From NCBI GenBank assembly GCA_047974805.1, contig JBKECS010000050.1, positions 1-64,000 of the forward strand: DNA of 64,000 nt, read 5' to 3'. The notes beneath the pieces were generated by a model that was not told the origin of the DNA, did no database searches, and worked only from the letters and a program-made list of their open reading frames with translations. How positions within the stretch are numbered: position 1 is the stretch's first letter; each line of letters begins with the position of its first letter. Position numbers and translations under genes: made by a program. Below, piece after piece: positions 46,059-54,979 of the stretch. Source of the stretch: JAJXUB01 sp047974805 (lineage in GTDB: Bacteria; Actinomycetota; Actinomycetes; Actinomycetales; Dermatophilaceae).

Positions 46059-46555
46059 ACCGGTCGGGCGATCCGGGTGTCGGCCCGCGCATCCTGGCGC
46101 AGGCCCTTGCGCTGGGGCTCGTCGTCGGTTTGGCCGTGTGGGGCTTCTACCGGCATCGCGGTGGCCTCACCCCGGGCCCGTCCTGGTTGATCGTGGCGGT
46201 GGTGCTGGCGATTGCGACGCTCATCGTCATCGTCGTCTGGCCGGTCCGGGCGTACCAGCGGGGCCGCTCGGGATCGAGGTTCTCGCCGCTGCGCGCTGCC
46301 CGGGCCCTGCAGCTCGCGCAGGCTGGGGCGTTGACCGGGGCGGCGGCTGTCGGGTGGTTCATTGGGCAGGGCATCGTCATCGTGCGGGACCTCAGTCTGC
46401 GCGTCATGCAGGGGCATCTGGCTGCGACAGGTCTGGCAGTCCTGGCGTCGTTGGTGCTCCTGGGCGCCGGATTATGGGGGCAGGCTCAGTGCCGGCTACC
46501 CGATGACGACAGCGATGACACCGACTCGGCGGGGGCCCGCGGAAACGGCGCCTGA
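46055..46555 (+). CDS. DUF3180-type membrane protein
   Basis: 166 aa with four predicted helices and a short acidic tail (DDDSDDTDSAG). The family is confined to actinobacteria and sits after folK in many genomes; function unknown. Coupled to folBK by ATGA. Its end faces the nuoD gene across about 127 non-coding bases. Confidence 0.8.
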   Translation: MNRSGDPGVGPRILAQALALGLVVGLAVWGFYRHRGGLTPGPSWLIVAVVLAIATLIVIVVWPVRAYQRGRSGSRFSPLRAARALQLAQAGALTGAAAVGWFIGQGIVIVRDLSLRVMQGHLAATGLAVLASLVLLGAGLWGQAQCRLPDDDSDDTDSAGARGNGA

Positions 46556-46682
46556 CCGGTCCGGCGACGATCGTCGAGTCATGCGTTCGGCTGGGGACCC
46601 CAAACGGGCGCGGCAGGCTATGTCGCATTGGAGACGTTTGAGGGGGCCATCGGGGGGGCGGACCGCCCGTGACGGTGGGGGC

Positions 46683-47855
46683 CTACTTGTCGACGTCGCC
46701 GACGACGAAGAACATTGAGCCGAGGATGGCGACCATGTCGGCGATGAGGTTGCCGGGCAGGATCGTCGCCAGAGCCTGGACATTGTTGAACGAGGCGGTG
46801 CGCAGTTTCAGCCGCCAGGGGGTCTTCTCGCCTCGGCTGACCAGGAAGTATCCGTTGAAGCCGAGGGGGTTTTCGGTTGCCGCGTAGGTTTCGCCGTCGG
46901 GCGCCTTGAGCACCTTGGGCAACCGCACGTTGACCGGGCCCTGGGGGAGCATCCTCAGCGTGTCCAGGCATGCTTGAGCGAGGTCCAACGACACTGTCGT
47001 CTGTTCCAAGAGGACTTCGAGCCGGGCATAGCAGTCGCCGGCCGTTCGGGTTACCACCCGGCCCGGCCCCCCGGGAGCGAACAGGTCGGCATACGCAAGA
47101 TAGGGAGCATCCCGGCGCAGGTCGACGTCGAGGCCGCTAGCTCGGGCGATCGGTCCGGACACCCCATAAGCCGAAGCGGTCTCCACCGGAAGAACCCCGA
47201 CACCGACGGTCCGGCCGAGCAGGATCTCGTTGCGCATGAGCAGGGCTTGAAGGTCCGGTAATCTGCGACGGACGGCGCCGATGGCCCGCTCGACCCGATC
47301 CAGCCACCCGGCCGGTAGGTCCTCCTTGAGCCCTCCGACTCGGTTGAACATGTAGTGCATCCGTCCGCCGGAGATCTCCTCCATGACGGCCTGGAGCTCC
47401 TCCCGTTCGCGGAAGGCGTGAAAGATCGGGGTGATGGCGCCGAGTTCCAGGGCATAGGAGCCGAGGAACATCAGGTGGTTCAACACCCGGTTGAGCTCGG
47501 CCAGCAGGGTTCGCGCCCAAACTGCCCGCGGGGGCACCTCGAGACCGAGCATGTCCTCGACGGCCAACACGACACCGAGTTCGTTGGAGAACGCGCTCAG
47601 CCAGTCGTGTCGATTCGCCAGAACGATGATCTGGCGATAGTCGCGGACCTCGAAGAGCTTTTCCGCGCCTCGGTGCATATAGCCGATGATGGGGTCAGCC
47701 GAGACGATGCGCTCCCCGTCCAGGACGATCTTCAGCCGAAGCACCCCGTGGGTGGCCGGGTGCTGCGGGCCGATGTTGAGCACCATGTCCGCCGAGCTGA
47801 GCGAACCCCCGCCAACCCCGACCGTCAACTGGGTGGAGCCGCCTGCTGTGCTCAT
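46683..47855 (-). CDS. nuoD: Stand-alone NuoD-like subunit of complex I
   Basis: 390 aa. NADH-quinone oxidoreductase 49-kDa subunit: LNIGPQHPATHGVLRLKI, GYMHRGAEKLFEVRDYRQ (Arg62 equals the Arg methylated in mitochondrial NDUFS2), TPIFHAFREREEL, and the C-terminal ADMVAILGSMFFVVGDVDK. No other nuo genes are in the window, so this is probably a second copy. ATG 47855; an upstream frame to 47903 is less likely. Same strand as the methyltransferase gene, 63 bases downstream of it. Confidence 0.85.
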   Translation of the reverse strand: MSTAGGSTQLTVGVGGGSLSSADMVLNIGPQHPATHGVLRLKIVLDGERIVSADPIIGYMHRGAEKLFEVRDYRQIIVLANRHDWLSAFSNELGVVLAVEDMLGLEVPPRAVWARTLLAELNRVLNHLMFLGSYALELGAITPIFHAFREREELQAVMEEISGGRMHYMFNRVGGLKEDLPAGWLDRVERAIGAVRRRLPDLQALLMRNEILLGRTVGVGVLPVETASAYGVSGPIARASGLDVDLRRDAPYLAYADLFAPGGPGRVVTRTAGDCYARLEVLLEQTTVSLDLAQACLDTLRMLPQGPVNVRLPKVLKAPDGETYAATENPLGFNGYFLVSRGEKTPWRLKLRTASFNNVQALATILPGNLIADMVAILGSMFFVVGDVDK

Positions 47856-47918
47856 GCAGCAAGAGTATGCCGCAGGCCGCGGCCGGTCATCGGTCACTCC
47901 CAACCGGCTGCTCGCCGG

Positions 47919-48920
47919 TCACTCGGAACCGTTCGTCGTCAGTGGGCTACCTGGGCGGTGATCTGCCTTGGCCACCACCCACTGAAAGGCTCCCAATCCG
48001 TCCGGATGGCGCAACAGGCCGAGCGCCCCAGCGCGCGCCACAGCGTGAAGGTAGCGCCCGGGGTCCGTCCGGGCCAGGTCATGAGGCGGACGGGGAGCGC
48101 GCACCCCGAACCTGTCCAAGGCCTCGCGTTGGCTCAGTCGCTCGTCCTGGTCGAGACTGTCCAACGCGACATGCGCGGTGAGGTCGCACGAGCCGTCCGG
48201 GCGCGGTGGGACGAGCGTGCCGACGGCATACCCGGTGAGGGTGCCGGTGCTGGGTCGGCTCTGGACGGTGTGGCCGTAGTCGATGGCCACTGCCAGGCCG
48301 GAGTCGATCCGGGCGAGGAGTCGGGCCCAGGCCAGGTCGCGGTCCGCTCCGATCTCGACCCTCTCCCCAGGGGTTGTCGTCGGCCACCACCGGCTGGCCC
48401 AGGCCGCGTCCGCCGCGCCGATCGGGCGGCCAAGGGTCTCGGCACCGCTGGGGTCGACCAGGACCTGGCGCAACACCCCGCGGCGGTCCACTTCGGCGAC
48501 GGTGCAGGGCACGACGTCGAGCCACTCGTTGGCCACCACGAGGGTGTCGGTCAGTCCGTCAAGGGCGTCGGGCAGTTCCGCGCCGCCGGAGGAGCGCCAC
48601 CAGGTGATATCGGCGGGGAGGGACGCCGGCCGGTCGATCACGTCGACACCGACCAGGTGCAGATCCGAGCGCTGTTGCGCCAGGGCCGTCAGCAGTTCGC
48701 CGCGGCCACATCCCAGATCGACCACGGTGGTGCATTCGCTGGCGCGCGCCAGGGCTGCCACTGCTTCGGCAAGCAGTGGGCCGAGGTCGTCGTGGGCTGC
48801 CGTCAGGAAGTGCCCGGCCGGACCCTCGGGGCGGCGATAGAACCCATCCGGGCCATACAGGGCCGTATGCCAGGCCTCGCGCCACAGGCGTGGCACCTGC
48901 GGATCGGCGAGCGTGGGCAC
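47919..48920 (-). CDS. SAM-dependent methyltransferase of the MidA/NDUFAF7 family
   Basis: 333 aa. SAM motif TVVDLGCGRGELLTALA, then VVANEWLDVVPC (the family's NE-x-x-D acid pair) and VAIDYGHTVQSR. In mitochondria NDUFAF7 dimethylates an Arg of the NuoD homologue during complex I assembly. The nuoD gene follows in the same operon, which supports the same role here. Confidence 0.85.
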   Translation of the reverse strand: MPTLADPQVPRLWREAWHTALYGPDGFYRRPEGPAGHFLTAAHDDLGPLLAEAVAALARASECTTVVDLGCGRGELLTALAQQRSDLHLVGVDVIDRPASLPADITWWRSSGGAELPDALDGLTDTLVVANEWLDVVPCTVAEVDRRGVLRQVLVDPSGAETLGRPIGAADAAWASRWWPTTTPGERVEIGADRDLAWARLLARIDSGLAVAIDYGHTVQSRPSTGTLTGYAVGTLVPPRPDGSCDLTAHVALDSLDQDERLSQREALDRFGVRAPRPPHDLARTDPGRYLHAVARAGALGLLRHPDGLGAFQWVVAKADHRPGSPLTTNGSE

Positions 48921-48944
48921 ACCGGCATCATGGCGCAGGTTCCT

Positions 48945-48982
48945 ACCTGAGGCGTAAAAGCGGTGACGGTAGGGTCAGGATC
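48945..48982 (+). promoter_or_regulatory. Promoter of the DUF2520 gene, motif shared with the PEBP gene
   Basis: ACCTGAGGCGTAAAA (48945-48959), then TAGGGT (48970-48975) and a GTG 7 bases on. The same 15-mer plus TAGGGTC-GGAT recurs at 57401-57440. TGAGGC may be the -35 (16-base spacer here). Confidence 0.6.
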
Positions 48983-49876
48983 GTGGAACGCGCGGAGCTG
49001 CCAACCCCGCCGGCCAGGTTCCGCGTCGGAATCGTCGGGGCGGGCCGCGTCGGGTCAGTCCTCGGGGCTGCGCTCGCTCGCGCCGGTCACAGCGTCGTGG
49101 CCGTCTCGGCGGTCAGCGAAGCCTCCCGCGAACGTGCGGCTCGGCTGCTCCCGGGCGTTCCCATTCGAGACATCCCGGACGTGCTGACGGCCAGCGATCT
49201 GGTGGTCTTCGCAGTGCCGGATGACGCCCTCATCCCGCTGGTTCACGGTCTGGCGGAGACGGACCACTTCGGCTACGGGCAACTCGTGGCGCATACCTCC
49301 GGCCGGCACGGGCTGGCGCCGCTGTGGCCGGCAGCAGATCGCGGCTGCGTACCGCTAGCCCTGCACCCGGCCATGACCTTCACCGGGGGCGGTGGCGACC
49401 TGGACCGGCTGGCTGATTGCGCCTTCGGGGTGACCGCCCCGGAGATGTGGCGCCCGGTCGCCGAAGCTTTGGTCATCGAACTGGGCGCGGACCCGGTGTG
49501 GATCGCCGATGCCGATCGGGTGGCCTATCACGCGGCCCTGGCCCACGGGGCGAACCACCTGGTTACTCTGATTGCCCAGTCGTCAGAGATTCTCCGGGGC
49601 GCCGGTGTCGCCGCCCCTGATCGGGTGCTGCGCCCCCGGGTCGAAGCCGCCTTGGACAACGCGCTTCGTGGGGGTGACGCAGCCCTCACCGGCCCGGTTT
49701 CCCGCGGTGACGCCGGTACCGTTGAGGCGCACCTGACCGAGCTGAGCACCGCCGCTCCGGACATCCTCATGGCATACCGGGCCCTGGCGCTCGCCACGGC
49801 CCAGCGTGCGGTGGCCTCGGGGCGGCTACGGCCCGACCTGGCCCTGCCTGTTGTCGAGCTTCTGGAGGATCGTTAA
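48983..49876 (+). CDS. DUF2520 Rossmann-fold protein
   Basis: 297 aa. NAD(P)-binding start GIVGAGRVGSVLG, ASDLVVFAVPDDALIPLVHG, LHPAMTFTGG, and a helical C-terminal domain (YHAALAHGANHLVTL). Related to ketopantoate/ pyrroline-carboxylate reductases and conserved next to panC in actinobacteria; the reaction is not established. GTG start appears leaderless. The stop lies just before panC. Confidence 0.85.
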   Translation: MERAELPTPPARFRVGIVGAGRVGSVLGAALARAGHSVVAVSAVSEASRERAARLLPGVPIRDIPDVLTASDLVVFAVPDDALIPLVHGLAETDHFGYGQLVAHTSGRHGLAPLWPAADRGCVPLALHPAMTFTGGGGDLDRLADCAFGVTAPEMWRPVAEALVIELGADPVWIADADRVAYHAALAHGANHLVTLIAQSSEILRGAGVAAPDRVLRPRVEAALDNALRGGDAALTGPVSRGDAGTVEAHLTELSTAAPDILMAYRALALATAQRAVASGRLRPDLALPVVELLEDR

Positions 49877-50785
49877 GTGAACACCCCCCCGGTCGTCTGT
49901 CGTACCCGTGACGAGTTGCGAGAGGCCCGGGCCCGCCTGGGTAGCGATGTCGCCGTCGTGATGACGATGGGGGCGCTGCATGATGGACATGCGACCCTCA
50001 TTCGGCAAGCTCGAGCCAGGGCGGAACGGGTGATCGTGACGATCTTCCTTAACCCGCTCCAGTTCGGCCCCAAGGAAGACCTTTCCCGTTATCCGCGCAC
50101 GTTCGACGAAGACATGGAGATCTGCACGCGAGAGGGCGTCGATGTGGTCTTCGCCCCCAGCCCCACGGTGATCTACCCCGAGGGCGACCCCGGGGTGCGA
50201 GTGTCCGCGGGCCCCCTGGGCGCGGTTTTGGAGGGCCAGTCGCGTCCTGGTCACTTCGACGGCATGCTCACTGTGGTGTGCAAGCTCATGAACCTCACCT
50301 CGGGCACGTCCTTCTACTACGGCCAGAAGGATGCCCAGCAGTTGGTTCTGATCCGGCGCATGGTGCGCGATTTGGACCTCCACGCCGAGGTCATCTCGGT
50401 GGCCACCGTCCGCGAGCCCGACGGGCTGGCCATGAGCAGCCGGAACATGTACCTCACCCCGGACGATCGAGAGGTTGCTCTGAGCCTGTCCCGTGCGCTG
50501 ACAGCCGGGGCGGCCATGGCCGCGGAGGGCCCCAGCGCTGTCCGGCGTGCCGCCCGGGCGGTCCTGGTGAGCGAACCGCTGGCCCTGGTCGACTATCTCG
50601 TCCTCGTCCACCCCCACACGCTCGAGGGCGTCCCGGAGTGGTACCGCGGTGAGGCGTTGCTCGCCGTGGCCGCCCGGGTCGGCACCACGCGCCTGATCGA
50701 TAACATGCCGGTGGTCGTTGGTCCAGGCGGCGGGGCGCGGGAGGTCTTCTCCGATGTCCCGTCGATTGCCTCGGCAGGTGCATGA
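49877..50785 (+). CDS. panC: Pantothenate synthetase
   Basis: 302 aa. Condenses pantoate with beta-alanine. Motifs VVMTMGALHDGHATLIRQA, TIFLNPLQFGP, FYYGQKDAQQL and AMSSRNMYL. GTG start at the stop of the DUF2520 gene. panD and coaX, often nearby in other actinobacteria, are not in the window. Confidence 0.95.
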   Translation: MNTPPVVCRTRDELREARARLGSDVAVVMTMGALHDGHATLIRQARARAERVIVTIFLNPLQFGPKEDLSRYPRTFDEDMEICTREGVDVVFAPSPTVIYPEGDPGVRVSAGPLGAVLEGQSRPGHFDGMLTVVCKLMNLTSGTSFYYGQKDAQQLVLIRRMVRDLDLHAEVISVATVREPDGLAMSSRNMYLTPDDREVALSLSRALTAGAAMAAEGPSAVRRAARAVLVSEPLALVDYLVLVHPHTLEGVPEWYRGEALLAVAARVGTTRLIDNMPVVVGPGGGAREVFSDVPSIASAGA

Positions 50786-50885
50786 CGGATCCGGCGCCAG
50801 CTGGGTGTCGACGATGTGACCCGGATCGTCCCTCAAGGTGCCGCGTGGATTGGGGAAGGCGTGGGCGGCTCGTTAGGCTAGTCCG

Positions 50886-52373
50886 GTGAAGGAGCCGCCC
50901 GAGACCGACGTTCCGGAGCAGATCCGAATCCGTCGCGAGAAACGGGCCCGGATCATCGCTGAAGGAGACCAGGCCTACCCTGTCGAGGTTTGCCGCACCC
51001 ACACCTTGGCTCAGGTCCGGCACGATTGGGGCCATCTGGAGACTGGCGAGGAAACTGACGATGTGGTGACCATCGCCGGCCGCGTCATGTTCATCCGCAA
51101 CACCGGCAGGCTCGCCTTCGCCACCCTTCAGGAAGGCGTCGGGGACCGGCTGCAGGTGATGCTCAGTCTCGCCGAGGTCGGCGAAGACTCCTTGACCGCG
51201 TGGAAGGCCGATGTCGACTTGGGCGACTTCGTCGCCGTCACCGGCCGGGTGATCTCCTCCAAACGAGGCGAGCTGTCGGTGCTGGCCAATTCGTGGCGGT
51301 TCGCCGCCAAGGCCTTGCGTCCGCTACCGGTTCTGCACGCCGAACTGTCCGAGGAGACCAGGGTCCGGCAACGGTATGCCGACCTCATCGTCCGCCAGGA
51401 AGCCCGTGACATTGTCAGGCTCAAGGGCGCCGTACTGGCCGCGATCCGGCAGGTCTTCGCCGACCAGGGCTACCTCGAGGTGGAAACCCCCATCCTCCAG
51501 CTCGTCCATGGCGGCGCCGCTGCCCGACCGTTCCACACCCACCTCAACGCATTCGATCAGCCGATGACGCTGCGCATCGCCCTGGAACTCAACCTCAAGA
51601 AGGCTGTCGTTGGCGGGGTCGAGAAGGTCTACGAGATGGGCAGGATCTTTCGTAACGAGGGCGTCGATGCCACTCACGCCCCCGAGTTCACCATGATCGA
51701 GGCATACCAGGCATATGGGGACCAGACCTCTATCGCGGCCTTGATCAAGGACCTCATCCTGGCCGCCGCAGACGCCAACGGCTCTCGTCTGGTCGAGACA
51801 CCGAAGGGCACCGTCGACTTGGACGGTCCGTGGCGGTGGTTGCCGGTGTACGACGCCGTCTCGGAGGCGGTTGGGGAGCACATCGACATCGACACCTCAC
51901 TCGGCCAACTGCGCGGGTATGCCGACGCGGCAGGTGTCGAGTACGACCCTGGTTGGGACAAGGACAAGGTCTTCTTGGAGTTGTTGTCTGAACTTGTCGA
52001 GCCGGGGCTTATCCAGCCGACGTTCCTATGCGACTATCCCGCGATCGCTCAGCCGCTGGCCCGTCCGCACCGCACCCGCCCCGGTCTGATCGAGGCGTGG
52101 GACCTGATCATCGCGGGGGTTGAACGCGGCACCGGCTTCTCCGAGCTGGTCGATCCGGTGATCCAGCGTGAGGTGCTCACCGTGCAGTCCGTCAAGGCTG
52201 CCGGGGGAGACCCTGAGGCCATGCAACTCGACGAGGACTTCCTGCGGGCACTGGAGTACGGCGCTCCCCCCATGGGGGGCCTGGGCCTGGGGCTGGATCG
52301 ACTCATCGCCTTTCTCGCCGGAACGAACCTGCGCGAGACCGTTCTCTTTCCGCTGTTGAAGCCGGAGGGCTAG
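50886..52373 (+). CDS. lysS: Lysyl-tRNA synthetase, class II
   Basis: 495 aa. An N-terminal OB domain (VVTIAGRVMFIRNTGRLAFA) and class II motifs: TRVRQRYADLI, FRNEGVDATHAPEFTMIEAY and GLGLGLDRLIAFLAG. GTG 50886 is 6 bases after TAGGCT (50874-50879), leaderless. The 100-base gap after panC holds only this promoter. Confidence 0.95.
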   Translation: MKEPPETDVPEQIRIRREKRARIIAEGDQAYPVEVCRTHTLAQVRHDWGHLETGEETDDVVTIAGRVMFIRNTGRLAFATLQEGVGDRLQVMLSLAEVGEDSLTAWKADVDLGDFVAVTGRVISSKRGELSVLANSWRFAAKALRPLPVLHAELSEETRVRQRYADLIVRQEARDIVRLKGAVLAAIRQVFADQGYLEVETPILQLVHGGAAARPFHTHLNAFDQPMTLRIALELNLKKAVVGGVEKVYEMGRIFRNEGVDATHAPEFTMIEAYQAYGDQTSIAALIKDLILAAADANGSRLVETPKGTVDLDGPWRWLPVYDAVSEAVGEHIDIDTSLGQLRGYADAAGVEYDPGWDKDKVFLELLSELVEPGLIQPTFLCDYPAIAQPLARPHRTRPGLIEAWDLIIAGVERGTGFSELVDPVIQREVLTVQSVKAAGGDPEAMQLDEDFLRALEYGAPPMGGLGLGLDRLIAFLAGTNLRETVLFPLLKPEG

Positions 52374-52378
52374 ACCAT

Positions 52379-52573
52379 ATGACGACCGTTCTTACCTATG
52401 TCGCTGCGCTGATCCCCTTTCTGGGAGGCGCCCTTATTTTCTATGTCATCATGAAGAACATCCTGCAGAGCGACCGGAACGAGCGCATTGCCGTACGCCG
52501 ATGGGAAGAACAACACCAGTCGACGAAGCCTGCTGCCGGCCGACCGCCGCAGGATTCTGATTCGTCATCCTGA
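52379..52573 (+). CDS. Small membrane protein after lysS
   Basis: 64 aa: one helix (VAALIPFLGGALIFYVIM), then a charged tail (QSDRNERIAVRRWEEQ). Five bases after lysS. No assigned function. Confidence 0.7.
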   Translation: MTTVLTYVAALIPFLGGALIFYVIMKNILQSDRNERIAVRRWEEQHQSTKPAAGRPPQDSDSSS

Positions 52574-52601
52574 TCCGGGCAGCATTAGCGCCACCCTGCG
52601 G

Positions 52602-52631
52602 TTGGGCATTGGATCGCGTATGTTCTAGGAT
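52602..52631 (+). promoter_or_regulatory. Candidate lsr2 promoter
   Basis: TTGGGC (52602-52607), 18-base spacer, TAGGAT (52626-52631), then an AT-rich leader (ATATTCTCAAAGACGCCATA) suited to binding by Lsr2 itself. Confidence 0.45.
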
Positions 52632-52669
52632 GTTCATATTCTCAAAGACGCCATATGCAAGGAGTACTC

Positions 52670-52990
52670 ATGGCAAAGAAGGTGCAGATCGTCCTCATCG
52701 ATGATGTTGACGGCGCCGAGGCGAACGAAACTGTTAAATTCGGTCTTGACGGCGTGAGCTACGAAATCGACCTCAGCGCGGACAACGCGGCGGCGCTGCG
52801 GAACGACCTGGCGAAGTGGGTCGGTTCGGCGGAGCGCACCGGTGGGCGCATGTCCCGAGGCAGCGGGGCTAAGAGTACCCGCCAAGACCTGTCCGAAATG
52901 CGTGACTGGGCCCGGGCGAACGGGTACCACGTGTCCGACCGGGGTCGCATCTCGGCGGAAATCAAAGAGGCCTACCGCAAGGCCCATTGA
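52670..52990 (+). CDS. lsr2: Nucleoid-associated silencing protein Lsr2
   Basis: 106 aa. N-terminal dimer domain (AKKVQIVLIDDVDGAEANET, VSYEIDLSADNAAALR) and C-terminal AT-hook-like DNA-binding domain (RDWARANGYHVSDRGRIS). Binds AT-rich, often foreign, DNA. AAGGAG before ATG 52670. AT-rich regions at 27590-27630 and 34540-34650 are possible targets. Confidence 0.95.
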   Translation: MAKKVQIVLIDDVDGAEANETVKFGLDGVSYEIDLSADNAAALRNDLAKWVGSAERTGGRMSRGSGAKSTRQDLSEMRDWARANGYHVSDRGRISAEIKEAYRKAH

Positions 52991-53014
52991 TCTTTCCGTC
53001 CGAACGGAAACTCT

Positions 53015-53053
53015 CAAAAGGCCGGTCCCGACCTATCGGGGTCGGCCTTTTGT
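53015..53053 (+). terminator. Terminator after lsr2
   Basis: AAAAGGCCG...CCCGA pairs with TCGGGG...CGGCCTTTTG, two mismatched positions in the stem; a T-run is part of the right arm. A small TTTCCG/CGGAAA hairpin precedes it at 52993-53010. Confidence 0.65.
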
Positions 53054-53068
53054 CAGGCCCCGGCGACC

Positions 53069-53947
53069 TCAGGGAATGTCGACCATGAGGTCACCGAGGC
53101 GCTCAATCCGGTCGAGCGCCTCGGAAAACAAGAACTGGCGCAGCTCGCCGGCACCCTGCGCTTTCGCCTCCACTTCATCCCAGGTGACCGGAGTAGCCAC
53201 AGTGGGGAGTTCCCGTCCGCGCATCGAATATGGGCTGATGGTCGTCTTGGCGGCAACATTTTGCGACCAATCCACGAAAACCTTCCCGGGGCGCAGTGAT
53301 GTCCGCATTTTCCACACCACCAGCTCCGGGTGCGCTTGGGTGAGTTCCTTGGCGAGGTGGGCGACCAGATCGCGGACCTGGTTGCTGCCCAGATCGGAGC
53401 CCAGCGCGGCATAAAGCTGCATTCCCTTGCTGCCACTCGTAACCGGCACGAGGGCCATCCCCAGTGGGCTGAGCCGATCGCGGACGAGGAGGGCGACCTG
53501 GGCGCATTCGGTCAGTCCCGCCGGCGGGCCGGGGTCGAGATCGACGACGAGCCGGTCGGGGTTTCCCGGTGCCCCCTGCGGACCGAGGCGCCATTGTGGC
53601 ACGTGGAACTCCAGGCTGTTGAGGTTGGCCAGGTATGTCAGCCCGGCAAGATCGACAGCCAGCGGATAGGTCACCCCCTGGAGCCCAACCCGAGGTAGCC
53701 AGGCCGGGGCACCAGAGGGAAGGTTCTTTTCGAAGAACCGCTCCCGGGCTACCCCGTGCGGCCAGCGCACCCGAGTCACCGGACGATCGGCCAACCTTGG
53801 CAGGAGCAGAGGGGCAACGCGGGCGTAATAGTCCAGCACCTCACCCTTGGTCGTGTCCGTAGACGGATACATGATCTTCGACAAAGAGGTCAGGCGCAGC
53901 ACCTGGTCGCCGACCCGGACGCGGGTTGCCTCGGGGTGGTCGGCCAT
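53069..53947 (-). CDS. LigD-type polymerase/primase domain protein
   Basis: 292 aa. Archaeo-eukaryotic primase fold of bacterial NHEJ: LTSLSKIMYPSTDTTKGEVL, the metal site DLDPGPP, VTSGSKGMQLYA and VFVDWSQN. Fills gaps or adds nucleotides at broken ends. The ligase domain is a separate gene overlapping by one base at 53947, and no phosphoesterase domain is seen. Confidence 0.92.
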   Translation of the reverse strand: MADHPEATRVRVGDQVLRLTSLSKIMYPSTDTTKGEVLDYYARVAPLLLPRLADRPVTRVRWPHGVARERFFEKNLPSGAPAWLPRVGLQGVTYPLAVDLAGLTYLANLNSLEFHVPQWRLGPQGAPGNPDRLVVDLDPGPPAGLTECAQVALLVRDRLSPLGMALVPVTSGSKGMQLYAALGSDLGSNQVRDLVAHLAKELTQAHPELVVWKMRTSLRPGKVFVDWSQNVAAKTTISPYSMRGRELPTVATPVTWDEVEAKAQGAGELRQFLFSEALDRIERLGDLMVDIP

Positions 53948-54894
53948 CAGCTCGAATCCGATCCGCCGGCCAACAGATCGCCGGGGCTCACATCCGATCG
54001 GGTGCCCCGGAACGTCGGCTGGCGCAGGCGGGATTGCTCGTGGCCGCCGAGCGTGCGCACGTCAACGACGATCACCGGATCCACCCACCGGGTCAGGTCG
54101 CTGTCCTTAGGCGGGACCTCGGTGGAAAAGGGAGAGGACGACCGCCCGAGCGAGGTCAGCTGGGCGTGCAAGCGGGTCCCGGCGGCGCCGGCCAGGCCGC
54201 TGCCCATCCTCCCGGCATAACGCCATCCGCCGTCACCGTCGGGCAGACCCAGCAACACGGCGCCGAGGCGCTCGTCGCGATCGACCTGGGGCCGCCAACC
54301 CCCCACCACGGCGGACAGGGTGGTGCGGTGCGCTCGTTTGAGCCAGTCCGTGGAACGACGGCCGGCGGCATACGTGCTGTCCCGGCGTTTGCTGACGACA
54401 CCTTCTAAGCCCTGCTCCCTGGTCGCCGCCCACAACGATTCGCCGTCCTCGTGCACGGCCGGCACCTGCCAGTTCGTCCCGTTGAGGTCGAGTTGGTCCA
54501 ACAGCTCACGCCGGGCTGACCAGGGCTGGCCGGCAAGGTCGGTACCGAAGAGGCGCACGAGGTCGAAGATCATGTAGGTCACCGGCCGGGTCGCCGCCTT
54601 CCGGGCGGCGCGCTGAGGGTCGCGCACATGCATACGTTCGGTGAGTGCGGCGAAGCTGGATCTCCCCCCATCCAGCGCAACGACCTCCCCATCGAGCAGC
54701 AGGTCGGGGAAGGTCCGGGCCAGGGGCTGCAGTTCGGGGAATGCTGAGGTGACGTCGCGGCCGGCGCGAGAGGTCAGCACGAGCCGGGCCTCGTGGACGT
54801 CAGCAAGGATGCGCATTCCGTCCCACTTGACCTCGTGTGCCCACCCCGGTCCTGACGGGATCGTGTCGGTGGGAGTTGCCAGCATGGCCTGCAC
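53947..54894 (-). CDS. ATP-dependent DNA ligase (LigD ligase-domain type)
   Basis: 315 aa. Nucleotidyl-transferase motif I KWDGMR with Lys23, motif III YMIFDLVRLFG, motif IV EGVVSKR, motif V DWLKRAH, then an OB-fold half. Seals breaks in the Ku pathway. GTG 54894; divergent from ku with 85 bases between. Confidence 0.92.
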   Translation of the reverse strand: MQAMLATPTDTIPSGPGWAHEVKWDGMRILADVHEARLVLTSRAGRDVTSAFPELQPLARTFPDLLLDGEVVALDGGRSSFAALTERMHVRDPQRAARKAATRPVTYMIFDLVRLFGTDLAGQPWSARRELLDQLDLNGTNWQVPAVHEDGESLWAATREQGLEGVVSKRRDSTYAAGRRSTDWLKRAHRTTLSAVVGGWRPQVDRDERLGAVLLGLPDGDGGWRYAGRMGSGLAGAAGTRLHAQLTSLGRSSSPFSTEVPPKDSDLTRWVDPVIVVDVRTLGGHEQSRLRQPTFRGTRSDVSPGDLLAGGSDSS

Positions 54895-54979
54895 GTCGTC
54901 ATGGTTCCACGGGACTCATCGAGCGGCATACCCGACGGCGGATCTGGGCGCGGGTCGCGGCAGTGGGGATAATGTCCGA

